Shown: positions 21,084-33,990, numbered from the stretch's first letter. The stretch: DNA of 64,000 nt from Tetraselmis striata (GCA_006384855.1 VCJN01001366.1:1-64000), one strand, 5' to 3'. Translations and numbers: made by a program. The notes: generated by a model from the sequence alone, not told the origin.

Positions 21084-24000
21084 ATGCGCTCGCTCTCCGT
21101 CGCCTCCGCCGCTCTGCTGGCGCTCTGCCTCTTCAGCACCAGCTACGTCGCCTCAAGGTGGGCCGACCCATCTGCACCATGGCGAAAAGGCATGGCTCAG
21201 TTACCAGGATGGGTCGCCGCCGGATGAGCGACAGCAGCATTATCGGGCGGGTGCCTCGAGCCGGCCGACTGGTTTCGTTTCATGGCGAGATGCGAGTTGG
21301 ACGCTGACACACCGCGCTCGGCGGCCTCGTGCGCAGGCTGTGGTGGTACAGCCACCTCGTGGGCGAGCTTCAGGGGAAGCTGGCGGCCAGCCAGATCGAG
21401 CTGGCCCGAGAGCGGGCCTGGCGGGCGGCGCAGAGCGCAGAGCTGTTCCGTCAGCTGGAGGGCAGCCCGGCCAACAGGTGGGCGCCGCGCCGCCATCGCC
21501 CACTCTGCCCCTTCGGGCCGCCGGACTGTGCCGGTGGTCTTAGAAGTGCTGGCAGCTCGGTGCTCACGCGCTGTGTGTTCACGCGAAGCACCATGTACAG
21601 CTACCGCCCCGCGACCATGCCGGCGCTCGGCGTGGGCGGCCTGGGCGGCCGGAGCAGGACCCAGCTGGGCAGGCAGCCACACGGCAGCAGCGGTGGGGGC
21701 AACCTGCCGGTCGCGCCATGCCCCCCATGCTACTGCCGACCCCTGGTCCCCCCTTTGATTGCCTGCCCTTGGAGGCATGGGCCGCGTTTCTCACTGGGCG
21801 CGCGACGGCTGAGAATGCAGGTCACTTGAAGCACCGCCACCTGGCAGGGCAGTTGACTGTGGTGTCCGCGGGGCGCGTGGAGGGCTGGGCCTGCGTGCCC
21901 GCTACCCTGGGGGGCGAGCTGCGGGTACGAACCCATACTCCCCACTCCCTCCCCCAATCTTCGTCCTGCTCCCATCTTACCCTAGGCTCCGCTGGCACGG
22001 GTGCGGATGGCCGCGAGGCTGCGGCGGCATGAGGCGGCGCCCCATCCCGGCAGGTGGAGGTGTTTGTGGATGGGCAGCCGGCGGGAGAGGTGGCTCCCTG
22101 GGGGGACGGCTCCGCTGAGCCGTCAAGCCTGTGTAGCGGGAGCGGGGTGCTTGAGGCCGTGGGCGACTGGCAGCGCGTCCGCTGGGCCCATCCCTTGCCG
22201 GCGCTGGCGGAGGGGGAGCACCAGGTAGGGCAGCCCCACCCTTCCCCGCCCCGCCGTGCCCTCCCTATCAGGCTGCCCCCCTGGCGCCACACAACGCCGC
22301 CTCAGCTGACCGACTGCTGCTGGGCTCGCAGGTTAGGGCGTTTGCACGCTCGTGCGAGGCGTGCCCGGGGGATGAGCTCGAGGCGGGGGCCCCTCTTGAT
22401 GACCCTCCCCCCCCCCCCCCCCCCCCCGCGGTACCATTACAGCCGCATACGGCGGCGACAATCGCATGTTTATATCGGAAACGCAGGTTCAAAGCAAGCG
22501 GCACAGCCGCACAACGTCAGTTGTGGCGACGACATCTGCCGTAACACTTCACAGCGCTTGCGTGTACGGCCGACTGGGATCCTGCGTAGCGCCAGGTGGA
22601 ATCGGGGTTGCCGGCTGCTGACACAATGAGTACTGTTGCACCGTCAAGGTTCCGTGTTTTCTGAGATACTTCCAGATGGATAGACTATTTCCCTCTTTCG
22701 GAGGGGGTCAAGACCATAACCGTGTAGCAATCCCAAAGCGCATTCCCACCTAAGTTCCTCTGACGCCACGCGCAGGGGTCGCCGGCAAACTTTGTGGAGA
22801 CCTCGTCCAATCCCTCGGTAGCCCCCCCCCCCCCCCCCCCCCCCTTCCGTGCAGAACATAAACAGCCCACCCCCGTATATGTCGTCCTGAGTGCAGCTTG
22901 CCCTGAGGGGATGAGGGTTCGCACCATCCGGGGCTGACCGCCGATGCGGGGAATTCTCGTCCAGGTGGACGCCATCCTGCGGCGAAAGGACGAGCTCATC
23001 CGACAGAAGAACCTGCAGCTGGTGCAGATGTACCAGGACTTCCACACCGCGGACTCCTGGAGGGTGGGTCCGCCGGGCGTCTGGCTGCGGTCTGTACTAC
23101 GCGACCCGGGCGGGGCCTCGGCCGGTGCTGGGAGGCGGTTCGGGCAGGAGTGAAATGCGCCTACTGTTTGGACTGGCCACCTGGAGTACCCAAAACACGC
23201 ACATTGAGTGGTTTTCTCATATTCACCCACCCCCCCCCTCCACCCCCCCCAAAAAAAACAAGAGAGGAAACTCCATAAGAAAACCAATGAACACGTCAGA
23301 GCGCCCGACAGACACGGCACGGATTCATCCATGCAAACCTGCAAAGGCATACATTGTTATATTGAGTCCGCGCAAAAGCCGGTGAACTGTGGCTGAACGC
23401 AATACGATTGAGTTGGGCTTGCGTGTCCTGAGAAGTGCATTCCCACACCGGACTGGACATTCGTGCCCCAAGGCCGGGAGGGGGGGGGGGGGGGGGGGGG
23501 AAGGGTTAAAGGGATAATGAAGCTCAAATCCTAAGTGGGTCCACGGTAGGCATGCATGTCAATAATGCTCTATTATCCTGGACTATTATAATACTGGACT
23601 ATTCTAAGTGAGTTGGGCTTGTTGGGCTTGGATGTTCCAATCTATAAGAGCGTCCGCTAAAGGTGCGCTAGAGTATCCTCTGCGTTTCCCCTGTAGCAGG
23701 CAGAGGCAGGTTGGTATTCACAGTGTTCCTGTTCTCGGAGCGGCTCCAGTAGTCGACCGGGGCGCACACGCCAGCGCTGGCCTCTCTGGGCCCAAGCCGC
23801 CGCCCTGACCCCGGCTGTCACACGGGCTGCTCCCGGCAGGAGGCGCTGGACGAGGAGGACGAGCCGCGGCAGCAGCGCCAGAACCTGACCGCCTTTATTG
23901 GCGTCCACACGGTGCCCCCCTCCGCCCCCCCCCCCCCCCCCCCACAAGAACCATGGTTGGCGCGCCGTTTACCTAATTCAGGCTGTCCCTACGAGTAAGT

Positions 24001-27000
24001 GATGCGTGTTCCTGGGGCGGGGGGGAGTTTAAGCCTGTCGGGCGGCCTTTCCAATGGTCGGTGTGGAAGTTGTCGAGTCACGACAACACTTGATCTAGGA
24101 GGGGATTGCTAACGTTCCGATTTAGTAATTCCGGCACTTACTGTTCCGTGGGTGTTCCGATGTTGTCGCCCGCTGGTGGAGATGGAGACCTTGCCCCCTC
24201 TGATCATGAGCCGTGCTTGAGTGGGTGGGCAAGGTTCTTCGGCGATGGCCGGCCTCACTGTACAGTGTGGGGTTTGGAGGTGGTGGTGGTAAGGCCTCCC
24301 CGCCCGCTGCGCCTCTGCCCCCTTCACCCCCGCCCCTCCCCGCCCTGCAGACCATCGACGCCGTTCGCCGCCGCACGGCCGCGCGGCTCTCGTGGTTCCC
24401 CGTGGCGGAGCGGCTGGCCAAGCTGGAGGCGGAGCACGGCGTGGTCGTGCGCTTTGTGGTCGGGAAGAGGTACCCCCCCCCCCCCCCCCCCAAACACCAC
24501 CCCTCACCATCACCACCACCACACACTCTCTGTTATCGCCCCCCCTGCCTACCGACCGGCCGGCGCGGCGTTCGGCCTGTTTCCAGTCAGTTGACATTCT
24601 AATTGGGATTAGGATACTAAGGGCACTCAGGAGTACTGCCGGGACTTCAGAAGATGTATCAAGTATAAGAATGGGGCGTCACTCAATATGTTATAATACT
24701 ATCATATAACATAAAGTAATAATACAATCACAACATTATTATATTGTATTATTATTCGATGTTGTATGTAGTATTATATTATCATATTATGTTATATTAC
24801 TTCATATTCGCTCATTTCATTTTTTTGTTCTTCATTTTAGCGCTGGATGAAATAGATTGACCCATTGTCGTGGTACACTGTCCTTTCTTCTCGCCTTGGG
24901 TTTTAGGGTCAGCTGTGTAAGGGTACCATGAACCTGTCGCGGGGGTCCAGCCGGTGCTGACGTTGGCGGCCCTCGCCGTGCAGTGAGACACAGGCCGACG
25001 TCGCGTTTGCCGAGATGCAGGCAGAGGCGGCCCGCTTTGGCGACATCCTCATCCTGGACGCCAGCGACCGGGACAGCGAGCAGCCCGCCAAGATGAAGAA
25101 GTTCCTCACCGCCATCCCCGCCCTCTACAGCGCGCAGCTGTACTTTGCGGCAAGAACCCGGCCCACTGTGACCGCGCCGGCCCGCCTCCCTGCTCCGCCA
25201 CCGCACTCGCAGGCACTGATTCCCGTTGGGGTGCCCTCTCTGCAGGTGGACGACATCATGCTGGTGAACCTGCCGGAGCTGCTGGGCTTCATCGAGGCGC
25301 ACCACAGCCAGCCAAACCTTTACATCGTGCGCCCCCCTTCCAGGCCGCCCTACCATCTCAGCTACCGACGCATACGCTTGGCCACACACTGACCTCTGCG
25401 AATCCCCTGCCAGGCTGCCAGTGCACTCCCACGTAAACACGGCCACCTACTGGCGCCTTGCCTTGACCCCCCCCCTCTCTCTGCCTGTGCGCAGGGCTGC
25501 TTCAGGTCGGGGGAGGTGGTGAGCAATTCTAGCGAGCCATGGTACGAGCCGGAGTGGTGGCGGTTCGGCCTGCCCTCCAACGGCAGCAAGCCCAGCTACA
25601 TGATGCACGCAGCGGGCGAAGTCATCGGTGCCCCCCCCCCTTCAGCGTCCCTGCCGTCTCTTTGTGCATGTTAACGGTGCCACCTCCGACTATGCAGAGC
25701 GCCGAATACTAGTACCCCGGTGCCCCTTTTTATTCAAACGGGGTATGCAGCAGACGAGTTGTATTCCGAACCGGGGTGGGGGGGGGGGGGGGGGGAGTGG
25801 GTGAAGTCGGGACATGTGTCCAAACATGATGACGGATGAATAGGCGCAAAGTTCGCTACGTTTGCAACTTGCGGCCATATGTGGGCTTGTTGTCCCTTGC
25901 GTTTAGAAAAGTCAAGTGGAATGAGGCAGATCCGTTATCACGTCGACCGGATTTTAAACCGGTTGACAATGCTCCGAAACCCGTGAGACAGCCTCTTGTC
26001 TTGCCTTTGGGGGGGGGGGGGGGGGGGGTAAGGGGGTGAAGTCGGGACTTGTGTCCAAAAGTGATGACGGATGAATAGGCGCAAAGTTCGCTATGTTTGC
26101 GACTTACGACCTTATGTGGGTTGGATGTCCCTTGCGTGTAGAAACGTCAAGTGGAATGAGGCAAATACATTATCACGTCGACCGAGTTTTAAACCGGTTG
26201 ATAATGCTCCGAAACCATCAAGACAGCCTCTTGTTGGGGGGGGGGGGGGGGGAGGGTGAAGTTGGGACATTTTGTCCAAAACATGATGACGGATGAATAG
26301 GCGCAAAGTTCGCTAAGTTTGCGACTTACGACCTTATGTGGGTTGAATGTCCCTTGCGTGTAGAAAAGTCAAGTGGAATGAGGCAGATCCGTTATCACGT
26401 CGACCGAGTTTTAAACCGGTTGATGATGCTCCGAAACCATCAAGACAGCTTCTTGTCTTGCCGTGTGGGGGGGGGGGGGGGGGGGATAAGGGGGTGAAGT
26501 CGGGATATGTGTCCAAACATGATGACGGGGCGAATAGGCGAAGAGTTCGCTATGTTCCTCACTTACAACCTTATGTGGGTTTGATGTCCCTCGCGTTTAG
26601 AAAAGTCAAGTGGAATGAGGCAGATCCGTCATCACGTCGACCGGATTTTAAACCGGTTGATAATGCTCCGAAACCAGTGAGACAGCCTCTTGTCTTGCCT
26701 TTGGGGGGGGGGGGGGATAAGGGGAGGAAGTCGGGATATGTGTCCAGACATGACGACAGATGAATAGGCGCAAAGTTCGCTATGTTCGCCACTTACGACC
26801 TTATGTGGGTTGGATGTCCCTTGCGTGTAGAAAAGTCAAGTGGAATGAGGCAGATCCGTTATCACGTCGACCGGATTTAAACCAGTTGATAATGCTCCGA
26901 AACCATCGAGACATCCTCTTGTCTTTGCACCACCACTGCATGCCAGCTGTGTCTTTGTGTCTCTCCGGCAGCGCGGCAATGTCTGGCTCCCCGCAACTCT

Positions 27001-28129
27001 CCCGGGTGCAGGGCTGTCGGGCAACGTCGCGCGCTACCTGGCACGCAACGCGCCAGTGCTGCACACCTTTCGCAACGTGGACACGCAGCTGGGCGCGTGG
27101 TTGCTGGGACTCAACGTGAAGTACGCCAACGTGCCCCGGCTCTGCTGCGGCACCACGTGCAAGCCCGCGGTGCGGCCGCCCCACCACCCGCTCGCCCGCC
27201 CCCCTCTATATACCATACAATTAAAACGGTTTGTAGGGCAAAAATACATGAATGGTTTTGCATCTTTGCGTCGTAATATTCGCGCTGTATTCTGACTTAC
27301 TTCTCCGTTTTACGGTTTCCCCCTCTTTGCGCGAGGGGGCGGGGGGGGGGGGGGGGGGGGGAACGGTATGTGTTCGCCGACCGGTTGTGTTTGAACAGAA
27401 CCTGCCCCCGCAAAGAAGCAGCAGGGAAACCAAATTCATCCCAGAATTGATCAGAAACACCAAAGGAAATTCGCGCGGACAATGCGATTCTCTGCTGCAA
27501 GAAGACGTTTCGTTATTTAGGGTACTTGATCCCGAACTCTGACGGGATTTATATATGGATGGATGGATGTGTGTATGTATGCTTGTATGTTTGTATACAC
27601 TACGGATCGGACATGCGGATACCTGCACCCACGGAAGCACATGACGTGGCACGACTGGCAATTCACGGTTTTGTGATTTTATGTTTAACATTATCACCGC
27701 GTTTCACATTTTTTCTTTACAGATAGATCTCACTCCTACTCCCATACAGCCGTCATGATAGTTTGTCACTGATTAACGGTTGGGCGAAAAACAAGGGGAG
27801 TCGAGGTTACAATGGTTGTGTGGGAGAAGGGGGGGGGGGGGCGCCCAATGTGCGGTCTCTGACCTGTGCTGTTGCTGCCATGCTGTGTGCAGAATGGCAA
27901 GGGCACCTGCATCGCCGCGAAGCCTAAGTGGCTGGGGCCGGCATACGAGCATATTTCCTACAGGAAGCTGCGCAGGGCATGTGCCGAGTCGCGGGCAAGC
28001 GCTGAGGGCGCCACGGATACGGAGCAGCGCATCTACTCGCCGCTGGATGCGCTCCCTCACGAACCCAAGGGAGCCAATACAACCGCGGCTGTGAACAGTG
28101 ACTCGCCCCTGAAAACGATCCGCTCGTAA
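21084..28129 (+). CDS. GT31 beta-1,3-galactosyltransferase-like protein, Golgi type II
   Basis: Exons supported by phase: 21084-21157, 21337-21477, about 21850-21924, 22054-22224, 22332 to about 22393, 22965-23063, 23840-23911, 24351-24469, 24984-25149, 25246-25326, 25495-25627, 27012-27169, 27893-28129. A small exon may be missing before 21.85 kb, where the phase does not match. The N-terminal ALLALCLFSTSYVA is a signal anchor. GT31 motifs: FIGVHT, RRRTAARLSWFP, VVVRFVVGK, GDILILDASD, VDDIMLVNLPELL (metal-site strand), GCFRSGEV with WYEPEWWRFG, MMHAAGEVIG, LGAWLLGLNV and RLCCG. Family role: transfer of galactose or GlcNAc onto protein or glycolipid glycans in the Golgi lumen. The DXD is V-D-D here. 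The acceptor cannot be predicted. Confidence 0.85.
21850..22224 (+). other. Possible beta-sandwich stem module of the GT31 gene
   Basis: The exons before the catalytic domain encode VEGWACVPATLGGELR, then VEVFVDGQPAGEVAPWG, then a run ending LPALAEGEHQ and VRAFARSC. The order G-W-A, hydrophobic V-x-V-x-V-D-G, then G-x-H-x-V resembles small Ig-like carbohydrate-associated modules of bacterial proteins. Plant GT31 enzymes often carry a galectin domain in this place; this segment does not look like one. Low certainty. Confidence 0.4.
22396..22427 (+). repeat. Poly-C tract at an uncertain exon/intron border
   Basis: About 30 C follow the codons for Leu-Asp-Asp-Pro in the GT31 gene. The first GT dinucleotide comes only after the run, so either the exon encodes poly-Pro or the donor is unusual. 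Run length is likely unstable. Confidence 0.8.
22820..22843 (+). repeat. Poly-C tract
   Basis: Within the GT31 intron before exon 22965-23063. Confidence 0.9.
23480..23500 (+). repeat. Poly-G tract
   Basis: In the GT31 intron 23064-23839, one of the few intronic runs of G rather than C on the coding strand. Confidence 0.9.
25799..26925 (+). repeat. Five-copy tandem array, unit about 235 bp, in a GT31 intron
   Basis: Units begin near 25799, 26035, 26257, 26491 and 26727; the last is partial. Each holds gtccaaacatgatgacgg, aataggcgcaaagttcgct, gtcaagtggaatgaggcag, cacgtcgaccg and a poly-G spacer of varying length. The array sits in the intron 25628-27011, between the exons ending GEVI and starting GLSGNVARYL. 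Short open frames inside it (NRRKVRYV...) repeat with the unit and are not genes. Confidence 0.95.
27337..27361 (+). repeat. Poly-G tract
   Basis: About 20 or more G in the last GT31 intron; a second run of about 13 G lies at 27829-27841 near the 3' end of the same intron. Confidence 0.9.
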
Positions 28130-30600
28130 AACCAAAAACACCTACGAGACGTTGAAGTGTGCGCCTCGCGCGCCGCGATGGGTACTAGAGGCCACGAGCT
28201 CAGTAGTACATGCTGGTTGCAGGCGGACGCGGGTTCGCTATGCAGACCGCTTTGGCACCGGGGGTGTCCGACGATGGCCTAGCCTGGTCTGTGAGTCCCT
28301 TAGTGGTTTGCAATGGCGGGTCCGTAGAACACCTCGGCTTGGGCGGTGTAAGTGAAAAGTCAGCACTTTGAGATTCGTTTGAACTGAATTCGCCGGGCTT
28401 ATGCTGCGGCTACCTCAGCGACAAGCCACCCCCCCCCCCCCCCCCAACACACACACACACACACTCGAATGCCAGATTATCAAGTCGCTAGCTCTGCGCA
28501 TCGCATGCAACTTGCCTCTCAATTCCCGTGCATCTATGGGCGCATTAAAAAATGCAACAAGAACAGTGCGAACATGAACCTCCCCTGCCTGCCGAAGGTC
28601 AAATGACGAGACTATAGCGGAACTATATGCACAGCACATTTTCTTAAACATTGCACGCAAAGCACAATTTGAAGCTCAAATTAAAGAGTTCTTACTTTGG
28701 TACATCTCCACCTGTAGCCAATCAGGCGCCGCCAGTGGATGCTGGCGGGATTCAACAGTGTCAATAATTGCCTTCCAGGGCTGAAGTCAGGCACCCAATA
28801 GGGGCCAAGTGATGCCCTTCATAGCTACTTCCTGGGCTCAGAACCGGGTGTGTTTACCCCTACGATACCATGATTTCTCCTGCCACAGCAAGACGGCGGG
28901 AGTCCGGACACCGCAATTCGAGCGGTTGTTAAATGTAACAGCATTTGCTTAGAAATGCATGGCAGGCCAACATGTAACATGCACGGCGTACCTACATGAA
29001 ACCTACTGCGTACGTACCCCTTGCCATATAAGCTAAACGATACGAGTAAAGAGAGGTGTTGTTAGCTATTTAGCAAAGACGACATGGCGTAGCTTTGGTA
29101 CTTATAGCGATCTACTGTGTATAATTGTATAGTCATCCGTCGCAATGTGGGGTTTGACACTTTAACTAGCATAGAGTATGCGCCTCCCCCCGCCGCCAAC
29201 AATCTACGTGGCGCAAAGCAAGAAGGCGGCACAGCTGCGGACGGAGCCCCAGATACCCGCTAAAGATGTGTAGTGGCTGCTGCTTCAGCAACAGCGGGGA
29301 GAGTAGCAAGAGGAGCGAAACAACAAGGATAATTCACGCACGTAGGACTGTACTACAACCAACTACCACCACTGTTTGCACGAGTCTATACAGTGTGGTC
29401 GACAGCATTGGATTAACTTCGAGCAATTTAGTATAATTGTCTAACCGGGCTATGTTTATTTGCAATCCATAGTACATGATTGGGGTTTAAATAGATAGCA
29501 TTAGTTACCAATAGATCCCGGCAGGATATTTGCGTCACATACCTGTATACTCTCTACATCACATCTATCCAAGTAGCGAATAAGAGCAGTACAGCAATGT
29601 CAAACAAGAGACGCTACGGGCGATTTTCAGCGGTGCTCCGCTATTGCGCGCGCGCTGAATATCATATTCGTTGAATATGAATTGCTCCGAAATCAATACT
29701 ATACCCCTCTACATCGTCGCAGGCCTCTTTTCGCTGAATCTGAGTTACGACTTTACGAATATTAGTGCAGCTCAATATAGGGTTTATGACATGATACCCT
29801 ACTGAAATGCTGTACAATAAATATTGAAATGTAGTCAGCGCCTTTATCACCACAGTGGTTTAGCACGTCATATGGCCCTATAACAATTGTTCTACATATA
29901 CGCGAGTGGCACTTGAGCAACATCAAGCGCCGTTTATTCCACTTTTAGTACCTCACTAATACAACAACGGGTCCGTTGCCTGCTCGCGGACGTAGTGCCG
30001 CCGCACATGCACATACCTTGCAATGGTGGGATGGCCATGGATGAGTGAGGACACATGTCAAAACATGCTAGGGCAATGTTGCTTGGTTGGGGTGGGGGGT
30101 ACAGTGGCGTGCCCCCGTGCACTAGGCGGCGTGATACTGTCGCCGATGCAATGCTGTCTTGTGGCGTAGTCCTCAAACTCGCGGTATTTCTCATCAATCG
30201 TCGCAAGGCGACGTCGGTTTTTTAAGAGAATGAGTAATAAAAAATATTCGCGAGCGGGGCTACGACTACATTTTTTTCGCAACACGATTGTCCGAGGCCG
30301 TTAATTAAGGCCCTTTTGAGTATTTTGCTTTTGAAGAATGATATAGGTCGAAATCTGACGTCTCTGAAAGCGCGTGCGATCGTCTGGCCACCAAATTGGC
30401 GTGGAACTTTAGGCCAGGCTGATACCAAAACCGGATATGCACGGCGGCGTGACATTCCGTTGGATGTACTCGTGCACATGCCACTCATACCCGGCAGATG
30501 CCCCCTTGAGCGATGCCCGCAGCCGCGCCATGCCGGATCCCCCCAAACGAGGCAATATTTACAACATTGACGCGCATTAAAGTGCTCGCCATTTTCGCGC
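28130..30600. other. Gene-poor AT-rich region
   Basis: No exon, RNA gene or coding-like composition recognised. It holds a C run followed by (CA)n at 28429-28465 and dispersed repeat R4 at about 28540-28700. The rest is unique-looking AT-rich DNA with no open frame above about 90 codons that resembles a family. Confidence 0.6.
28540..28700 (+). repeat. Short dispersed repeat R4
   Basis: Shares tgcctgccgaaggtcaaatg, an actatag block and gcacaatttgaagctcaaat-like sequence with 47995-48140, and in inverted orientation with 9070-9200. Confidence 0.55.
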
Positions 30601-32000
30601 CACACAGCTCACGATGGCGCGCTACTGTGGCGGTATGCGGCCGCGCGCTACGATATACAGCAGCCCACAAAAGTCTCTGCATGTTTTTACGCGTATGATT
30701 TGGGTTTGGTCGCGTCTAGTCAGTAAACCCACGCACAGTCTACGCCGTTGCAGCCATTGCGAGGATGACCATGAAAGAGCGTGCACATGGTGTGCTAGGG
30801 CCAATCCGACGGCGCGCGAGGCGCGCGCGTCGCCTGTCATGTGGCACTGCCAGTGTAACAAGTGCTGCTCGGCCTGGCTGTGAACGGTTTGAGCGCACGG
30901 CACGCCGACATTTGGACATAAAGAACCGTGTTTTTCTCCCATGGTCGCCGAGATACATGTGTTGGCCACCTACCCCATGCCGCGCGGCGCATGGTTTGGA
31001 GTCTATGGTCAGCTAGCGGGCTGCCTGCGACATTCAGACAAACTGGTTGTTCGCCCTGCAAGAAGCAGTAATATTGCAATCACGTTTAATTCACAACATC
31101 TCCGCGTTTTATCAGATTGGGCTGTAAATAAGTGCGATGGTAAGGCCGTGACCTGCGCTTCCCAGCGCACTAATTTTCAGCCCAATATGATAAAACTCCG
31201 AAATGTTATGGCTTGTCAAAGTTACCCCCTGTTCTGGTATCCCAGCCAGCCCACTCACTGTGGGCGGGGGCGCATGATGGGGGCATGTAATGTGCCCTTC
31301 CACGCAAGCTCCCAGGCGGGAGGACCCCTTGGATAGGTCTCCACGTCGCGCGGACCCCGTCATCATTTTGATTTTCCCCTTTGATGATGCGTGACATGTG
31401 TGACAACATGCGCGCAGAACTGTGCAGCAATGGCGACATTGTTGTCGAGGGGGGCAGCCCGCGCTTGGCCTTCGGTGCGGGCGGTATACGCATGCACCTA
31501 TGGAATCGAAGGCATTTTATGTGTGGTACTTTCACCCAGCGAGGCGCAGCCAACGGCGCTTATCTTGCAGCTTGGAAAGTTGTGGGATGATTGGCCCCAT
31601 CACGACGACGGGAATACTGGCACACTCTCATGGAAATGCCATGCATTGCATCGGTAGCGTGCATGGATTGGGCTCAAGCTCGGTCGTCTTACAGCGCATG
31701 CATACGTCCACCCACCACCGGCAGCGCGCGGGCATATGCGACGGATGGTAGCTACGCCGCCAACAAGTTGCCCCCTATTTATCGCCCGTGTTTTTTGTGG
31801 TTTTAGCCATGTGCCAAGCAATGCCATTGCCGAAGAATAATTCTAAAAGTGCGATAAGCGGGAGAAACGGCCGCCTCCTTGGCGTATGAGGCTTGCATAA
31901 ACTGGATTACAAGGCTCCATGGCCCCGTGGCCCCATGGCTTGGGCACCGAGACGAGGATACGCGCGGATTTCTTTGTGCAAAAACTTTTGTGGACTGGTG
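30600..32000 (+). repeat. Large inverted repeat, left arm
   Basis: The reverse complement of 34000-35440 matches this arm in order: cacaaaagtctctgcatg, catttggacataaagaac, ggttcgg/ggtttggagtctatggtc, gacaacatgcgc, ttgcagcttggaaagttgtg and cttggcgta. The symmetry centre is near 33015. The arms are clearly diverged. Both contain Cys/His-rich coding-like relics of an unrecognised protein. Confidence 0.75.
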
Positions 32001-32209
32001 TGGGACGAAGCCAAAATCAATGCGAATTGCAAAATCCGATCTTAAACCTGCTATTGACCCTTGTGAGCCCTAGTAATGGGTCACCCCACTTTTTGTTGAT
32101 GCACTATTGCAGCCTATCTACGGCGGATGGAGTTGAATACCGGCATGTGTGTGGATTGCGGAATAGACGCCCAGTCCTCATGATGTATTGCTTGCTCAAA
32201 GTTGTAGAT

Positions 32210-33134
32210 GGGTTGGCCCTTCCCTAAACCCTACTCGATACAACCGCCCACATATTCTCAATTCAACTGAGGTCAGGGCTCTTGGCGGGCCATTTCATTG
32301 TATCGAAGCCCTCTTGATCGGCAAGCCACCGTTTCACGAGGTGGTGTGTGGCTTGGCGTTGTCATGTTGGAACACCCATGGTTTGTTTTGCTCGAATGCC
32401 GGTCTCTTCGACATGAGCTTCTTGCACGCGGGGATCAACTCGCGCTTGAGCAGGTCTAGATATACCGCCCCGGTCACTCCTTTGCTCTCGCCCTTGCCCC
32501 TCTTGATGCGAGTGCTTCCCACCGTCACGAACAAGGGCGTTATACCATTTTTGCTCACACCGTCATAGACATGCACCTTGAAGCAATTCTTCTCGGACGG
32601 CTTGGTGGGTGGTTCATCCTTAAACAAAACCCACTCCTTGAAGCCGGGGCCCTTCGTGCAAAGCCAAAAGTACTTGCTATCGGTCACAACCACGTTGTCC
32701 CATGACTTGCTTACCCACTCACGAGCGAACGCCAGTCGGTCTTGCAAGTGACGAGGAGTCAGATACACTACGCGCTATCTGGGTCTGAGCTGACGTGCCA
32801 AGTACGCGGCGACGTGGCGTCTTACTGTCTCCGCAGTCACACACAGCCCCTCCACCTCGTCCTTGAGCTTTTGTGCCAGTTGGGGGCACTTGAGCCCCGC
32901 CCGTATCCCCCCTCGTAGGTTATCCTCGGCCTCACGCGTCCCGAGCGGCGCGCGCGGGCGCCCCGACCTCGGCAGGTCATCTACGCATCCGGTATCCTTG
33001 GCACGTTTCACCCACTTGACAACCGTCCTAACGTCGGCCCCAAGCGCCTTTGCAGCCGCTCGGCAGCTCCCGAGTCGCTCGGCCTCGTGAACGAGCCGCC
33101 ACCGCCGCACAATGGTAGCTGCACTAGCAGGCAT
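32210..33134 (-). pseudogene. Tc1/mariner-type transposase, decayed
   Basis: The N-terminal part (33134-32775) is a helix-turn-helix region ending in the linker DLPRSGRPRAPLG. The catalytic part (32768 down) has VVVTDSKYFWL (first Asp), VFQHDNAKPHTTS (second Asp) and, in another frame, KWPAKSPDLS followed by IENMWAV (third Asp), giving a DD-about-30-34-D spacing. One in-frame stop separates the N-terminal and catalytic parts. Two further stops and one frame change lie near the C-terminus. It is a cut-and-paste DNA transposase that can no longer be made whole. It lies off-centre between the arms of the large inverted repeat; whether the arms are its own termini or an older host element is unclear. 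Confidence 0.85.
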
Positions 33135-33239
33135 AGTGCGCCAAGGCTGTGGTTGAAGGGGGTGTCGGGTCGGCTTTGTGCGGTAGCCAAAATACGGTTG
33201 GGGCGCTAAACGAGCCGCCCAAATATGTCGAGCTGCGGG

Positions 33240-33990
33240 ACGAAGCTATTTGCATACATCTACCCGAAGGTGCACTGCTCGGAAAATAATGTTTCCGGAG
33301 TTGTCCGTTGGTCGTCCGACGACACCCGCTGCCAATATACAATGAACCCCCAACCGGACATCGTGGGATGACCGACGGTGTTGCCGATCAACATGCCCGC
33401 AACATCCGTGTGTATTCGATTCGACGGGTACCTAGTAGCTGTTGCATAAATTCCATCACCGCCATGCCTCATATTAGTCGTCGCGCCGAAATTGAAGAAT
33501 AAACTTAATTTGAAATCGGCACGGTAGTGTCGTCGCTCCGCAGCAAGTATGTTGTTTGCGCTGCTGCTCGGCTCTTTCGCGCGCGTACGTATTTCTGTAG
33601 CCGAGCGCCAATAACAATATGAACCTGATCGACGCTCAGAGCGCCCTACTGGTTCCAATGCCGCCTTCTCCATTACATTGCCCCGCGGCCACGGTGGCCA
33701 TCTCCCGCAGCACTAACAATCCACCGCCCGACGTCGCACCATCGCGGGCTTCGCGCTACTCGGCTCGTTGCAAAGAAGCCTACGAGCAACGTCGTGCTGG
33801 GCGGCAAACTACGTTGTCACGCCGCTCAGCTACTAGGGCGGAGGCGAGGCATGTGTGGTGCTGGCGCCATCCCACGCGTGCAGCACCACATGTCATAGTA
33901 TTCAGCGCCGCTATTTGGCGCCGGCCTGGCCTCGGTCTATGGCTCTATGCCTACTGCTGGTCCTAATTCCTTATCGCGCGACGCGCTCAG
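33240..33990. other. Spacer of the inverted repeat with unassigned coding-like sequence
   Basis: A minus-strand open frame (33673-33260) has normal amino-acid composition (for example MRHGGDGIYATATRYPSN) but no family I recognise. It may be a relic of the protein of the element that formed the inverted repeat. Confidence 0.3.

Noticed and set aside
25836-26792. Repeated small frames starting NRRKVRYV
   Set aside because: They recur because the 235-bp intronic unit recurs; poly-G spacers break any longer frame.
25799-26925. CRISPR array
   Set aside because: Units are about 235 bp with near-identical interiors, no short repeat/unique spacer pattern, in an intron of a eukaryotic gene.
33260-33673. 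138-codon minus-strand frame as a host gene
   Set aside because: Lies in the spacer of a transposon-derived inverted repeat, has no splice-supported neighbours and no recognised domain.
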